This document shows, piece by piece, positions 43,384 through 55,300 of a DNA stretch of 64,000 bases. A program made the position numbers and the translations under genes. Each line of letters starts with the position of its first letter. The stretch's first letter is position 1. The notes under the pieces were generated by a model that worked only from the letters and a program-made list of their open reading frames with translations, made no database searches and was not told the origin of the DNA. The stretch comes from Microglena sp. YARC (Eukaryota; Chlorophyta; Chlorophyceae; Chlamydomonadales; Chlamydomonadaceae), in the NCBI GenBank assembly GCA_022414725.1, contig CM039463.1:81504808-81568807 (forward strand). Direction: 5' to 3'.

Positions 43384-43640
43384 GGGAGGGGACCCAACCA
43401 AATTTAGATAAAAACTACCCCATGTTGTGGAAAATCATCTCCTTTAGCACCCTGCATTTTTTAAACCCCAGAGAATGACATTAACTGTTTTTAAACACGA
43501 GTAAAAAAAAAATCAATATGCTCCCTAAGGTAATGATAACGCCTGGTGGGGCGTGGTGTTAAGGGAGCCCGTCGTACGCTGGTGGGGAGTGGTCTACTGC
43601 CTCAACTGGACAAGCCACCATCGCGGTTGACGACGACCTG
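42830..43640. other. Gene-free stretch with homopolymers
   Basis: C-runs at about 43266-43294, a (TG)n at about 43345-43367 followed by a G-run to 43390, and poly-A near 43504. No coding exon is seen. Confidence 0.7.
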
Positions 43641-43651
43641 CAACGCCAAGA

Positions 43652-43722
43652 GCGACCGAAGGGGGAGTTGAACCCCCGACTCTTCGTCCTACAGCAATCT
43701 GGTCTACCGCTAGACCATTGTA
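43652..43722 (-). other. tRNA-like sequence with A- and B-box
   Basis: On the minus strand TGGTCTAGCGGTAGA fits the A-box and D arm, and a GGGGG/CCCCC T-stem encloses TTCAACT (B-box GGTTCAACTCC). However, the anticodon stem does not pair and the 5' acceptor half does not match the 3' half (TTCGGTC). It is probably a tRNA pseudogene or the head of a tRNA-derived SINE. Confidence 0.4.
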
Positions 43723-44470
43723 TTTCACTGAGAGGGGCTGTATGCACCCTAGATCACCCAATATTTCAGCTTCCTGGAGCCTAGTTCCTTACCTTCCTTC
43801 AACATCCTTTATAACTGACTTGCCTAGTATTGGCCTGGAAACTGCATGGGCTTGCTACATGAGGCCCACCAAAAGGTATAAATGTAACGCCCACCTGCAC
43901 CCACCATGATTATGTCAGCTTCAAGGTGCACTGGCTTGCTTTAGTTTGGGCTGAATAGCCAGCCAGGGGAGCTGTCTAGAAGCTGCTGCCTGTAGCCTAA
44001 AATAAAAGCTGTGTCTCGACGGTTGAGGGCTTGAGTCCACTCCACCGCCCTCCAACCTTGGCAAATAGTACGCTGGGGCTCAGCACTTCCAGTTGCATCA
44101 TCTCCATCTAGTGGCTGTGGCTGTGGCTGGGCTGGTTTGATTCCAAAGCACTTGCTGATTTTCAGCTGTCCAGAAAAGGGTTTAAAGGGTTTGTGCACAA
44201 AGCAAGATTCTCTGTGCGTCTTAACATCATCATCAGCTGACCTTCCCACACTGACATGGAGGGATTTTCGCCTGATTACCTTGGCAGAACTTTTTGTGCT
44301 GCTCAAACTGTTGCGACCCCACGAATCTAGTTGCCGGCCGAGCACAAAGAGGACTTGTGCGCCAGCATTTGTCATCATCGTCAGACAGGAGGCAGCTATC
44401 ACTGAGGTCCAAACACATACACTCCACCTACACACCCAAAACCCCACTGTCACTCCCCTACCAGCTCACA
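43723..44470. other. Stretch with a weak cysteine-rich minus frame
   Basis: The minus strand at 44427-44233 encodes 'SDDDDKCWRTSPLCARP' and 'FEQHKKFCQGN', a possible zinc-binding pattern, and a second frame to the left reads 'KTHRESCFVHKPFKPFSGQL'. The two are out of frame. No family assigned. Confidence 0.3.
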
Positions 44471-44474
44471 GACA

Positions 44475-44815
44475 CTCGCCCCCCCCCCCCCACACACACA
44501 AACACCTTTACCACTACACCCACACACTCACTCCCCCACCACGACACCCATAACCACACACTCACCCCCCTATCACCACTCTTACAACCTACCACACACA
44601 CACCGACCTCCTGAACACACAACACATAACCACTCCCCCCTCCCCATCCCCTACCACCTCACATACCCCCACCACCCTGGTATAGGCGTAGATATTGCCT
44701 AGGCCACCGTTCCATGGGATGATTGCTATTTTCCTGCTATTTTGTTGCCGAGGTTTACCTTGGCGGTCAGGGGGCGGCGTTAGATTGCAGGACACGCAGG
44801 CTGAGTCGGCCTTCG
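44475..44815 (+). repeat. Direct repeat, left copy (partner 47868-48212)
   Basis: Opens with a C-run and CCTTTACCACTACACCCACA-type pyrimidine-rich sequence, then a hairpin-like ATAGGCGTAGATATTGCCTA, and ends GGACACGCAGGCTGAGT. The right copy has the same parts in the same order. Confidence 0.85.
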
Positions 44816-47800
44816 TCGTGCCTGCACAAGGCACCTTGCTCCTGACCCCCCCCTGCCTACCTCCAAACTCCTGCGCCTCCTATATGCATTCTAATACGAG
44901 CACACTGCTATACTTGGCGTCCGAGTCCAACGGATCCAGGACACCCCCACCACCCATCTGCAGGTCCACTATGGACCCATCACCATTCACCCGTCCCACC
45001 TCCCATCCTACCTAGCACTAGGATATACTCTCAGGCATGAGACACGCTTACCATGTAGCCAAACCCAGGCTCACTGGAAACCCGTCAGCATTACCAAAAC
45101 AGAGCTGATTGAGCGCATAGGAGTCCAAGCTATCACCGCCCTCCTAGAGGCCCATAAAAAGCCTTGCACACCAAACCAGCTAATAACCCCTCTAACCCCC
45201 CTAGGAAGAACGCCCACCTCACAAAGCCCAATGCCAAGGACATTGGACCCTGACAGGCCAATTCAATGCCCAGGGGTACCGCACTCTCATACAACTCATC
45301 CACATAGATCCCCTGAACAGGCACCATGACTTGGAAATCCCAGCCCCTGGACAATATCATATCCAAGCAGGCCTCCTCCCCCATGCCCAACCCAGTGGGG
45401 CTCCACCCACCCACCCCACCACCACATACATGTACTCCCCCTCTGGCAATTGCATTGTTCACCTCCCCACCTCCTCGGCAAACAGACTCTAACACCAATG
45501 CAACACCGCCCAAGCAACCATACCCAGCCTGGTGCGCTCACACTCCCAAGGGTCCTTTGCTGGAGACCTAGCCAGCCTATTCCACCATCCCAAGGACATT
45601 CCCCCCCACCGCTCCTCGCCCCACCCTCCTCCAAGCCCTCACGTTGTTGGGGGTCCAAACAGACAGGTCAACATGGCCACTCTTATGCAACCCATCTCTC
45701 CCCCACTGCTCCTCCCCCCACCCTCATGACCACCTGTTCAGAGCAAGCCCAAACACATATTCTCACCCATGGACAGGAGCATCAGTGATACACTCCCTGC
45801 GGGATGCCAAGGAAGCCCAGACGGCAGTCAGATGGGCACTCACCAGAGCCAAGGCAGCCCAAACTCACTCCATCCCAACCCACACCTTCCTCTTGGTCCC
45901 ACACACAAAGCACACAGCCTACAAAACACACACTGCCCACCCCTGAGTCCAGGTCCTAGATACTATTCCAGCCAGAGCCCCCATTATCCACCAACCGTCC
46001 ATCTGGACTGGGGGAAAAGTCACCTCCACCATTGCAAGGACAAGGGGGCACCATCTCCTCCTCATCGCCAACCCCCTGGGCCACCCCGGCCCGGCCACCC
46101 CTTGTACCCAAGCATGGAATAAGGCTATGCACCACCTGCATCCCTCCCACTAAAGCATCCAACCCATGCCCAACCCTGCCATCGGCTCTGCCCCCTCTCC
46201 TTCCCCCAACAACCAAGGCTCTCCGACTCATCCTCCAGGCCCCTTTGAGTGCCCCCCAATCCCCCTCCCCATTACCCCTGCGACTCCCAAAACACCCCCC
46301 ATGTAGGCCAGCAGCTATACACTGATGGCAGCCAGATCCCCCAGCCCGAGGGTCCGGCCCTCCTCGGGGCTGCGGTATACTCTCCATTGTCGGGCCAAAG
46401 CTTTACAATCAACCCAGGGGGTATTGACATCACAAGAACCAACAATAGAGCAGAACTATGCGCTATCTACCAGACCCAGCACAAACACCTCCAACAACCC
46501 CCGTCACCATCTACACTGATAGCCTTTGTAGTCTCCATCTCATTCAAAGACTAATCCATAACCCCCACTCTATCAAGGAATGTACCCACAAGCAACTCCT
46601 TGAGGCCATTGGAAAACACCTCCTGGCCAGAGGCCTTAGTGGCACCCCCACCACTCTGGCGGAGGGAAGGTCCCATGCAGGTATCCATGGCAATGAGGAG
46701 GCAGATAAGCTGGCCAAGAAAGCTGCCCATTTCCCTAGAAATACCTCTAATCACTGACAATATAGGAGAGGTGGCTCACATGGACCATATCTGGCCATCT
46801 GTCCAGCTTACGGTGGCAGCTGACGGCACCCTGCCCCCTAGGATAGCAACACCCAACCTCACCAAGGGGGTCAAGGCTAACGTCCCCACCAAAATCTACG
46901 CAGGGGGGACCAACAAGCATGGCATATACGCCTCACTGTGGACCATAGCATCCCCTGAGCACCTCCCACATGCTAGCCACTACTTCTGGCAGCAGGCATC
47001 CGTCCCCTGGTGGCAGAAGATTCAAATCCATAAGGCTAGGTGGGGCCGCCTATAGAACAAGAAGCTGGCCTACCGATGGAAAATGCCATATGGTAGTAAC
47101 CCCCACCCACCCTCATCAGACACCTGCCCCATTTGTCACACATGCCAAGGTGGGGCTAGTCACATGCTGGCGGGCTACAAGCACTCAACCTTTACTGGGA
47201 TGTAAATTAATCAGCACAACCTTGCAGTAAAATACAAAAAGCAGTGCCCTAAGGGGAACAGGGGGGGGAAATTATGTACATGGACGCTGGCAAACTGGAG
47301 GACCTCCCAATTGAGGTACTGGGGAGCAGGCCGCCCTTGTGGCTGAAACCCCCTAACATGGCCCAAACCACCTAGGACAAACTCAGACCAGACCTCCACT
47401 TGACCCCGGATCAACAAACATGCTCCAATCCCACCTCATATTCCCCCATCCACATAGTTGAAGTCGGCTACTGCTCTGACACCAACCACTCGGTTAAATA
47501 TGCGAAAAAGGGAAATTAACACAAGACCCTATCACAGGCTCTGAAAGATCAGGGATATAAAGTGATATACTCATTTGTTACATTGGGTACCACAGGGACC
47601 ATACATATCAATGCACTTCCCAACCTCACCCGCTTAGGTATCTCCAAAGTTTCCGCCCTCAAGCTCTGCACCAAACCATACACATGCCACTGTCTCCTTC
47701 CACTCCTTTGTCGCGTGCAAAAGACACATGGAACAGGCCCAAACCCCTCCCCCAGGGGGATGATATCCCCCCCTATTGGTGGTTGGCCCCAGTGAAAGCA

Positions 47801-47867
47801 AACGGGCTGGCCCCCTCAACCTCATGCCTCGTAACAAGGCGTAATATTTATTTATTTACCACCTCAC
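44816..47867 (+). pseudogene. Decayed retroelement with RNase H and C-terminal domain
   Basis: Plus-strand pieces in all three frames. RNase H type I is clear although frame-broken: 'LYTDGSQI' and 'ITRTNNRAELCAIYQT' (about 46310-46480), 'IYTDSLCSLHLIQRL' (about 46508) and 'HAGIHGNEEADKLAKKAA' (about 46675-46730), so all four acidic positions survive. Near 47455-47700 a frame with one TAA reads 'VEVGYCSDTNHSVKYAKKGN', then 'HKTLSQALKDQGYKVIYS' and 'LGTTGTIHINALPNL', a block I associate from memory with the C-terminus of some algal retroelements. No RT was found, so this is a 5'-truncated non-LTR-type element. Confidence 0.65.
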
Positions 47868-48212
47868 CCCCCCCCCCCTCCCCCCGAAACACACCCACAC
47901 ACCTTTACCACTACACCCACACACTCACTCCCCACCACAACACCCATAACCACACACTCACCCCCCTATCACCACACTTCCAACCTACCACACATCCACC
48001 GACCTCCTGAACACACAACACATAACCACTTTCCCCTCCCCATCCCCTAACACCTCCCCTGCCCCCACCCCACCACCACCCTGGCCTAGGCGTACAAATT
48101 GCCTAGGCCACAGTTCCACGGGATGAATGCTATTTTCCTGTCTTGCCGAGGTTTACCTTAGCGGTCAGGGGGCGGCCTTAGATCGCAGGACACGCAGGCT
48201 GAGTTACAAGAG
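47868..48212 (+). repeat. Direct repeat, right copy (partner 44475-44815)
   Basis: About 90 percent alike by eye to the left copy; the hairpin reads CCTAGGCGTACAAATTGCCTAGG-like (arms CCTAGGC/GCCTAGG). The two copies bracket a decayed retroelement. Confidence 0.85.
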
Positions 48213-50040
48213 TGAGGTGTTCTTCACCTCTTGTGATCTACAGTACCCTTGCTGTATCCACCCTACTTGCGAGAGTAGGAAGGGGGTGGTGAGGTTTAAT
48301 TCCACAGTATTTGGGCGTCCTAGCCCCAAGCAAACCTTGTTGGGAAGTACTGTCGGATCTCTGCCCTTGTGGTGGTTTTCTAGTTATGGCCTCTAACGAC
48401 CATGGCAGGGAGCTTGTGAGCCGTGGTCAATAGGGGTAGTGGTGGATGTTGTTTTTTATGTGAATGTATCCAGTTTTTGTTTGTTTTTGAAGCCCCCCCT
48501 TTTCATAGCTATAGTGGTTCAGGAGCCAGGGCCAGTCTCTGTTTGTAGCTATTTATAGCTACTTTTGGCGGAGCCCCCTCTTCAAGGGGGCAGGGGCCCC
48601 CAGGGTTACCCATGTGTCCGTCCGACCGACTGGCCGTCTGACCGAGACGAATCCTGACACGCCAGCCAACGGTCTCGTAACTAACTCGCTTCTGTTGCCA
48701 CCTGTCGCTCTCCGCCAATTTTTAGCGTCGCTTGCGACGCTGCATAGAACTTGTCAAATTGGCTTCTTTCAACGTTCTAACTTCTAATTTAACTGAAGAT
48801 ATAAATGATTTATACTGATCAGTGCTGGTATGCTGCACCAGTGGCCATTGGCCAAGCATTAGTGGGTCTAGGTCTGGTCTAGCTTACCCCCAAATACACA
48901 CTCTCTCCATAAGTTCAGATGATTGAAACCCTGCACACTACAACTTATCCCCTCCACTCACCCCCCACCAGCACCACTCACTTGCCCTTCTCCCCCCCCC
49001 CCCCCACCCACCCACCCACCCACCCACACCCTCACACACACCACGACCCAACCACCCACCAACATGCACATACTCCCCTTCTCCCACCAATCTGCCCACA
49101 GCTCTTGCGCTTCATTTCCAGCGAGATTTGATCGTGCAGAAAGAAAAAGACCAGGTTGCGAATTCAACCCACCTGATTCAACCTGCATCCAAGTTGCGAA
49201 GTGTTGATTCCGCGCAGTGTACCGGAACTGCGCAATCACAAAGCTAGACGCCTAGATCTTCTGCTTTACGCGCAGTTAACCACTCAGTTGAGCTTTCAAG
49301 CTGTCCAATTGACTCCAATTGACAGTCTACGCTTTATATAAGTCCATGCATGGTCCTCTGTTCCTCTGTTTGGCCGTGACCCATAGGGAGAACAGTCTGT
49401 CTCTTATCTGTGAGCATCATTGGAATATTTGACAGATGGAAATGTGCTATCGAACTCGAGGATAGAAATGAAGCAGCAGCGCGCGCTCAACCCCTCTTCC
49501 GTAACTGGGTTCGACCTGTACTAGAACCGGGGGAGAGTTGCCGAGGGTTCGACCTGTACTAGAACCGGGGGAGAGTTGCCACGTGTGTGTTACTGCACGG
49601 GGGTGGGCCGGGGTGGGCTCGGGCAGGCTCGGGTATGGGGCGGGGTGGGGGCCAGAGGGGGTGGGGGCCCAGGGTGGGGGCCCGGGGGGGGGGCGGTGTG
49701 GGGGGGGGGGGCTCGGGGGGGAGCCTGGCCACAAATTCGAGGAGTTCCAGGCCAGATCAGCTTCTAGGCGGCCTGGGCCAGGCCAGTTGGGACTCGTGGA
49801 CCAGATCTAGCTGCATAGCTAAATCGCTATTTCATAGCTACGCCAATCTCTGCCAATCTCTTGCAGAGCTACGCCAATCTCGATAGCAATGGGTTTTATC
49901 GCTAATAGCAATACATCGCTAAATAAACTGAGTGTATCTCTTGTGTCGAGAAACCCACCTCCTGGGGTGAACTTCCTTTCACAACTAAAAAAATGTGCAA
50001 AATGCATGTTTACTTCAGGAGCCCTATTCCCGGTCTGGAA
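48213..50040. other. Gene-free, low-complexity-rich stretch
   Basis: C-run plus CCCA repeats at about 48992-49060, a 31-bp direct duplication around 49508-49580 (GGTTCGACCTGTACTAGAAC twice), and a strongly G-rich tract (49595-49730) with many G3+ runs that could form G-quadruplexes. No exon recognised. Confidence 0.7.
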
Positions 50041-50044
50041 TTCT

Positions 50045-50240
50045 GTATGTGGCCCCATACTCCCATATTGTACGATAATAGAGCACGACATTATCGTATT
50101 TTCTATCTTCTGTACGATTGGCTCATTTAATCATTTGACTTCATTTTTTTGTATGGACATGTAAATGTTTTTTCTTAATCTCATACTGTTTGCAAAGGAA
50201 AGGACAGTACCGCAATCATATCTTACGATTTATTACGATT
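50045..50240 (+). mobile_element. MITE-like element fragment (same family as 42035-42420)
   Basis: Shares 'TTTGACTT.ATTTT', 'GTATGGACATGTAAA' and the ending '..TAGGG(T/C)TGTCGATA' with other copies. It lies head to head with the next copy, meeting at about 50230. Confidence 0.55.
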
Positions 50241-50892
50241 TCTAGGGTTGTCGATATCGTATGATATTTTCAATTATCGTTCGATTCTCGTATCGTGCTA
50301 TCCTCTTCTTTATAAATCAGTCTGAGATAAAGGGGGTATTACAGGAAATACCCTTGAAATGTCCATATAGAAAAAATCAAGTAACATGAACCAATCCTGA
50401 AGAAGATAGGAAAGACGATAATATTGTGCTCTACGGTATTATCTTAGGATATGGCACGATATATCGTACGAAAATAAGGTGATCAAGGGCGATATACTAA
50501 ATTCCCAGGCTCAGACCCAATGCAAGAAAATCCTAGGGCGAGGTACTCCTCAGGGGTCTAGGGAATCGAACCGCTGACCCCCGATTTGTAAGATTGCGGA
50601 CCAGTTGCAGACAAGTTGGCCGTGAGCAGACCAGATGCACTCCGCTGCACTTCAACAGGCGGCTTTCTATTGACCTTGCTTCGTGTTCATCTGTTTTTTG
50701 TTTTTAGTACGATATCAGTACAATATAAGTTCGCTACATATGGTACGATAACTGGAAATATTGTAATATCGTACAATGTCAGTTCTCGTTATCACAATAC
50801 CGGTATATCGCACGATAAATATAACGCCCAATATTGTCATCGGCAGCTCTTGATGTTTCGTACGATAATTGAATAACTATTGTTATTACCAG
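50229..50892 (-). mobile_element. MITE/SINE-like element, most complete copy
   Basis: About 660 bp bounded by CTAGGGTTGTCG and AGAGCCCTAG (short inverted ends AGGG.T/A.CCCT). It holds several ATCGTACGATA-type palindromes and, read on the minus strand, a B-box GGTTCGATTCC (50562-50572) in a tRNA-like context. It matches 59225-59760 for several hundred bases, for example 'CCCGATTTGTAAGATT.CGG' and 'AGGCGGCTTTCTGTTG'-like words. Confidence 0.7.
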
Positions 50893-52040
50893 AGCCCTAG
50901 TCTATGGCACACACAATGGCAACCTCAGAATGACCCAACAGGGATTGTGTGATAGTCAAATGCTCACCCATTCACCCACCCACCCTCCCACATTACCCAC
51001 GTCCCACCCATTCACCCACCCATACTTGTCAGCGTTAGCTGTTCTATGGTTCTATCTGTCTGTCTCGATCTCTGTCCCGTAACTAAAGGGTTACGGCGTT
51101 GGCGGCTTCCCCTCTCTAAAGGGTCTACCGTCCTCAGTAAGTTTTCGCAGATTCTCTGCCTCCGTTGTTTGGCTTCTTTCGCATCCTTATCCCCGTTAGG
51201 TTATGGGCCCATCACGCCACTCAACCACTGCGCCCCATTGACCCACCCATACACCCATTCATACGCCCATACTCACCCACCCACCCTCACCCACCCACAT
51301 TATCAACCCATTCACCGGAGCGTTCATCGTGCAGCTCAATACAAAATCGGTGAGCTGTTCACAGCGACAGATCCTTAACCAACGAACTGCGTGGCCTTGC
51401 ACGTCACTCTTCTCAAACCCCATCACATGAACCCGCCCTCGCCCTCGTCCCTCGCCCTGGTTACAGTCCCTCTAGCCCTCGCTAAAAACTCGCTGCCAAC
51501 CAACCACCAAAACTTCCGTAAGCTGCACATTAAAAACTGTTGATTCCGTGACAACGCCAACCTGCTTCCTAAGCTCAATCTTCTCATCTGAAGCCAAACG
51601 TATCAAGTTAGACGAATAACAGCGAGGGTCTTTCCGCTCTGGACGGGTGCGATCTGTTGAACACAACCCTAGCGGCCCTAGCTAAAGGCTGCGCAGACTT
51701 TGCCACATGGGCACCAAACGTACCATTCCCGGTCTGTCGAACAATAAACACGAGGATAACTGCATGCTTCGGCAATTGGTCGAATCACGCATCAGGGGGA
51801 GGGGGTAAGGTTTGGATGGCAGTCGTTTTTCGCGAACCTTCGTACCTCTGACCCCGTGTCACCGCTTCCACCAAGAGTGCCTGGTTTTGGCCGCTCAACT
51901 CCAGCCAAAGTCTTTAACTTTTAATTATGCTTCAGCTTCGTCCTAGTCCTTTTGATGGCAGCGGACAGGAGCGCTGCAGCCTCATGCGAAGCCCGGTTGG
52001 CACCGGTTTGCTCATGTCCATGAACCCCACCCCAACTTGA
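50893..52040. other. Spacer with short repeats, no clear gene
   Basis: CCCATTCACCCACCCACC-type tracts at about 50965-51025 and 51235-51310. Short frames on both strands (for example minus 51666-51472) have protein-like composition, but I do not recognise them. Confidence 0.4.
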
Positions 52041-52049
52041 AGTACACTG

Positions 52050-52264
52050 TACCCACACCTTGCCTGCACATATGCCCCCAGATCAACGAGTACTTTCTTT
52101 CCCCTTCGTTCAATACATATAGTAGACGAAAATAGATAGGGGGGTTCCTTAGCGTCTCGTCTTAACTTAGCATTAGTAGTTGGGCTAGATTTGGGTCTAG
52201 GGTGTCGAGTTGTGACGCAGTCGCATCCTTCAGCACACGGTAATTGAATAGCCCCGAAGCGCAA
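52050..52264 (-). CDS. Possible exon of a metallo-beta-lactamase-fold hydrolase
   Basis: The minus frame reads 'LPCAEGCDCVTTRHPRPKSS', then an Arg/Lys-rich part and 'SSTICIERRGKKVLVDLGAY'. The GCDC near the start, then a strand and 'KVLVDLG', is the layout of the N-terminus of PhnP/cyclic-phosphate-type MBL hydrolases (GCDC..C ... LLIDAG). The frame continues to a TGA at 51932, but after 'VDLGAY' the sequence no longer looks like the family, so an intron probably begins near 52065. The HxHxDH motif that would prove it should be on a later exon and was not found. It would be transcribed divergently from the GATA gene, the two starts lying about 130 bases apart. Confidence 0.3.
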
Positions 52265-52394
52265 TTGCCGCTTCTATGCAAGCTGCCATTGTCCGGTGAT
52301 TTGAACGAATTGATTTTGTGGTACCCCTTGCAGTTTCGCACAGAGCGTCTCTCCTTGACAGCGGCCCAGCCTTCTTTCTAGAATTGTGCCTAAG

Positions 52395-55300
52395 ATGGCA
52401 GGTGCGTTCTCTTTACAAATGTGTGGGATATTGAATGGGAATGGAGCATTCAAAACCAGCTTAGTTGTGCTTCGGACTCAATGAGCTGACACACCGTTGC
52501 ATGTCACGTTTTCCTCCAACATCTTTAACCCCATGTTTTTGTTGCTGTCAATAACACTAACGAGTTCTCCATCCTGCAGAAGTCGTGCCTTGTCTGGCGG
52601 GGGAGCTGGAGAAGCAAGCGTTGAGGTTGGAGTCGGGAGCAGGGTAGGTCACATGCTTCCTTCTTCTCGAAGCCCTCATCGATGCCCATTCTGCTTCCGG
52701 AATTCTCTTAACCCTGTCTCATAAGCATCGTTGTCTCCTGCAGAAGTTTCGACGATGTCTACGACTCGTTGGATCTCTGCTATAAAGACAACGCTCACTC
52801 GAACCGGGACTTAAGCTTATTCGACACGGGGAACATAAGCTCTCCCTGGATTGGCGACCTCGGTGAGTACCATGTTAACTCTGCATTTCTGTCCTTTTGT
52901 TGCCAACGTGTGCGGTTGTTGGACTCCCGGGCTCGACTGCATTGACCGCGCATGCGAATATTCGCCGCATGCCGCATCGCACAAGATATATTGTTCTCCT
53001 GATTGTTGCTCCAATTCCCCTCTATTCTTCCGTCCATGTTGTCATCATCGGAAGCCCTTCTTCACTGATTAGTTTAAGGTTGGGATAGTGGATCGATTGA
53101 TTGAAAAGACAAGCTGCTGTCTTTAAATGTTGATTGACTAACACATGCAATGAAGAGGCAAGCTGTTGTTCTTGTTTGGATGAAACTACTGCCCCCCATC
53201 AATTAGTGTAAACCATATCATGGGGTCTTGACATGGGCCCCATGTTGCTCCTGCACCACTCTCATTATTATCCCATGCCATTGCAGACACATACGAGTTT
53301 CCTTCCCTGGACAACTCAGAAGTAGCTGTGTTCGCCTGGTGAGGTTCATCGCTGTTGTGACAGTGTTTCAGTAGCCAAAATGGAATTTCAATGATGATCT
53401 TGCGCATGCCTGTTTAGCTTCTGCTCAGCACCTGGCCAGGAATTTCCCCTCCATGGTCCACCATCTTCAGAAGCCCCAGATCCGGATTTGTCTTGTTACC
53501 ACAGCCAGAAGCGTCAACCCACTGAGTGACCAACCTTTAAATAGCTACTGGCGTCCTATTTCACTGCCTTGATTTTGTATTGACTTCACCTCATGTTTGA
53601 CTTCATCTCAATTCTGACTTCATCGCTGCTGCCCCATGTTTGACTTCATCTCGTCTTTGACTTCATCACTGCTGGTTCATGTTTGACTTCATCTCATTTG
53701 TGACTTCATCTCCGCCTGAACTCAGCATTCATTTGACCGATTTCCACTCTTCCAGGGGTGGGCAAGAGAATACCTCTGAAGGCCCTAGCTCTGCCGCCAG
53801 CTGTGACCAGTCGCATCTGGAAGCCCTAGACCGCGGCACTGAGCTGTCCAGCAGGAAGATGTGCTCTTCCACTAGTGTGCAGGATGTTCTGCCTGACTTC
53901 GGTTCGGTAGCCTTACCAGTCAACAAGCAGGAGTACAACGGAAACTGGGACGCAGAAGATGTGGTCAACCAGCAGTACTCCAACTCCAACTGGAGGTGAG
54001 ACTGATGGTTTGACAACTGCTGTATTAGTCTGCAAGCATGGTACCCCGACTTAACATACTGTAATTCTGCCCAGGCTAGTCTGCAACTGCCATTCCTCCC
54101 CATGCTAATGCCCTCAGGCACTTTTCCCTGGGCTCCTCATGCTCATCCAGGCCACTGCCCTTGCACCTGCAACAAACCATGTCCTACCTGGACTAGCTAG
54201 CCACCCACTTGCACCGTGCCATCAACACATGAGTCTGGGGAGTCCTAGACGGTGGTGACTGCCACACTTTACTGGGCAAGCTCAACTGCATGTGTTGTCC
54301 CTTTTTTTGCAATGCGTCGCAAATTGAGCAACTCGGTGCAACCCCAATGGGACGCGCTGCCCCCTGATTCCCCACGGAATGGTCGGGGGGGCATTCCTGA
54401 TTAGTTCAGCCATATTCGTGCGTCCCCATGAACTGATTGGCGACGCGTCATCGGAAAAAAGTGCGTCTCAATTGCCTTGCTTGCATCTTTATCCCTTCAC
54501 CAGATGCAACAATTCCTGGACCACTAATATGTTTATAAACGCACCAGTATTAGATACGCACCACTATCATTATAAACGCACCACTAACATTATAAACACA
54601 CCACTACCTATTATCATTATAAATGCACCACTATCAAAAACGCACCACTATTATGTTTATATTGTCAAACTTCCTTTTACAGCACCATCACCAAAAAATA
54701 GGTCCTACACCTGCGAAAACATAACTTGGAAAACGAAACATGGAAAAACATTGTTTGGGTTCTAGGCAGCTCCTTCACCACGCCACTCTGCACCACTCAC
54801 CTCATCTTTTGTTTATTGGTGGCTTCAACTCACGTTCTGTCCATGCTGTGGGTAGGTCTGGGATGGAGCAGTACAAGACTTCCTTCATTGCAGCCCCCTG
54901 TGTCTCTGCCTACAACACCACTGACCACTGGGGCGATGACGCCTTTGGCACTTTGACCATCAAGACCAACAATGCTAGGAAACTTAGTACCGGAACCCAG
55001 TTGTCTAGCGACACTGCGCATGCCCTGTGCCGAAGCCCCGGATCTCACGCCAGTGGCATTAGCACTGACCTGTCGATTGAGCTAGTTGGATCCATTGATG
55101 ATGATCTCCTCGGAGCTGACTTGTACAACGATGCCTCGCCCGTGGCATACACGGGCAGGCAGAAGCAAATGGCTTTGGAAAGAGCTAAGAAGGCTTCTCG
55201 CCAGGAGGCTGCTGCTGTAGCAAGCCCACTCGCGACAGGAACTAAGCGTCCTGCATCAACCCCCGGAGCGATAGCTAGGAAGCTTATGTCCCATCCTGAG

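Noticed and set aside
43652..43722. Functional tRNA gene
   Set aside because: The anticodon stem and acceptor stem do not pair; kept only as tRNA-like.
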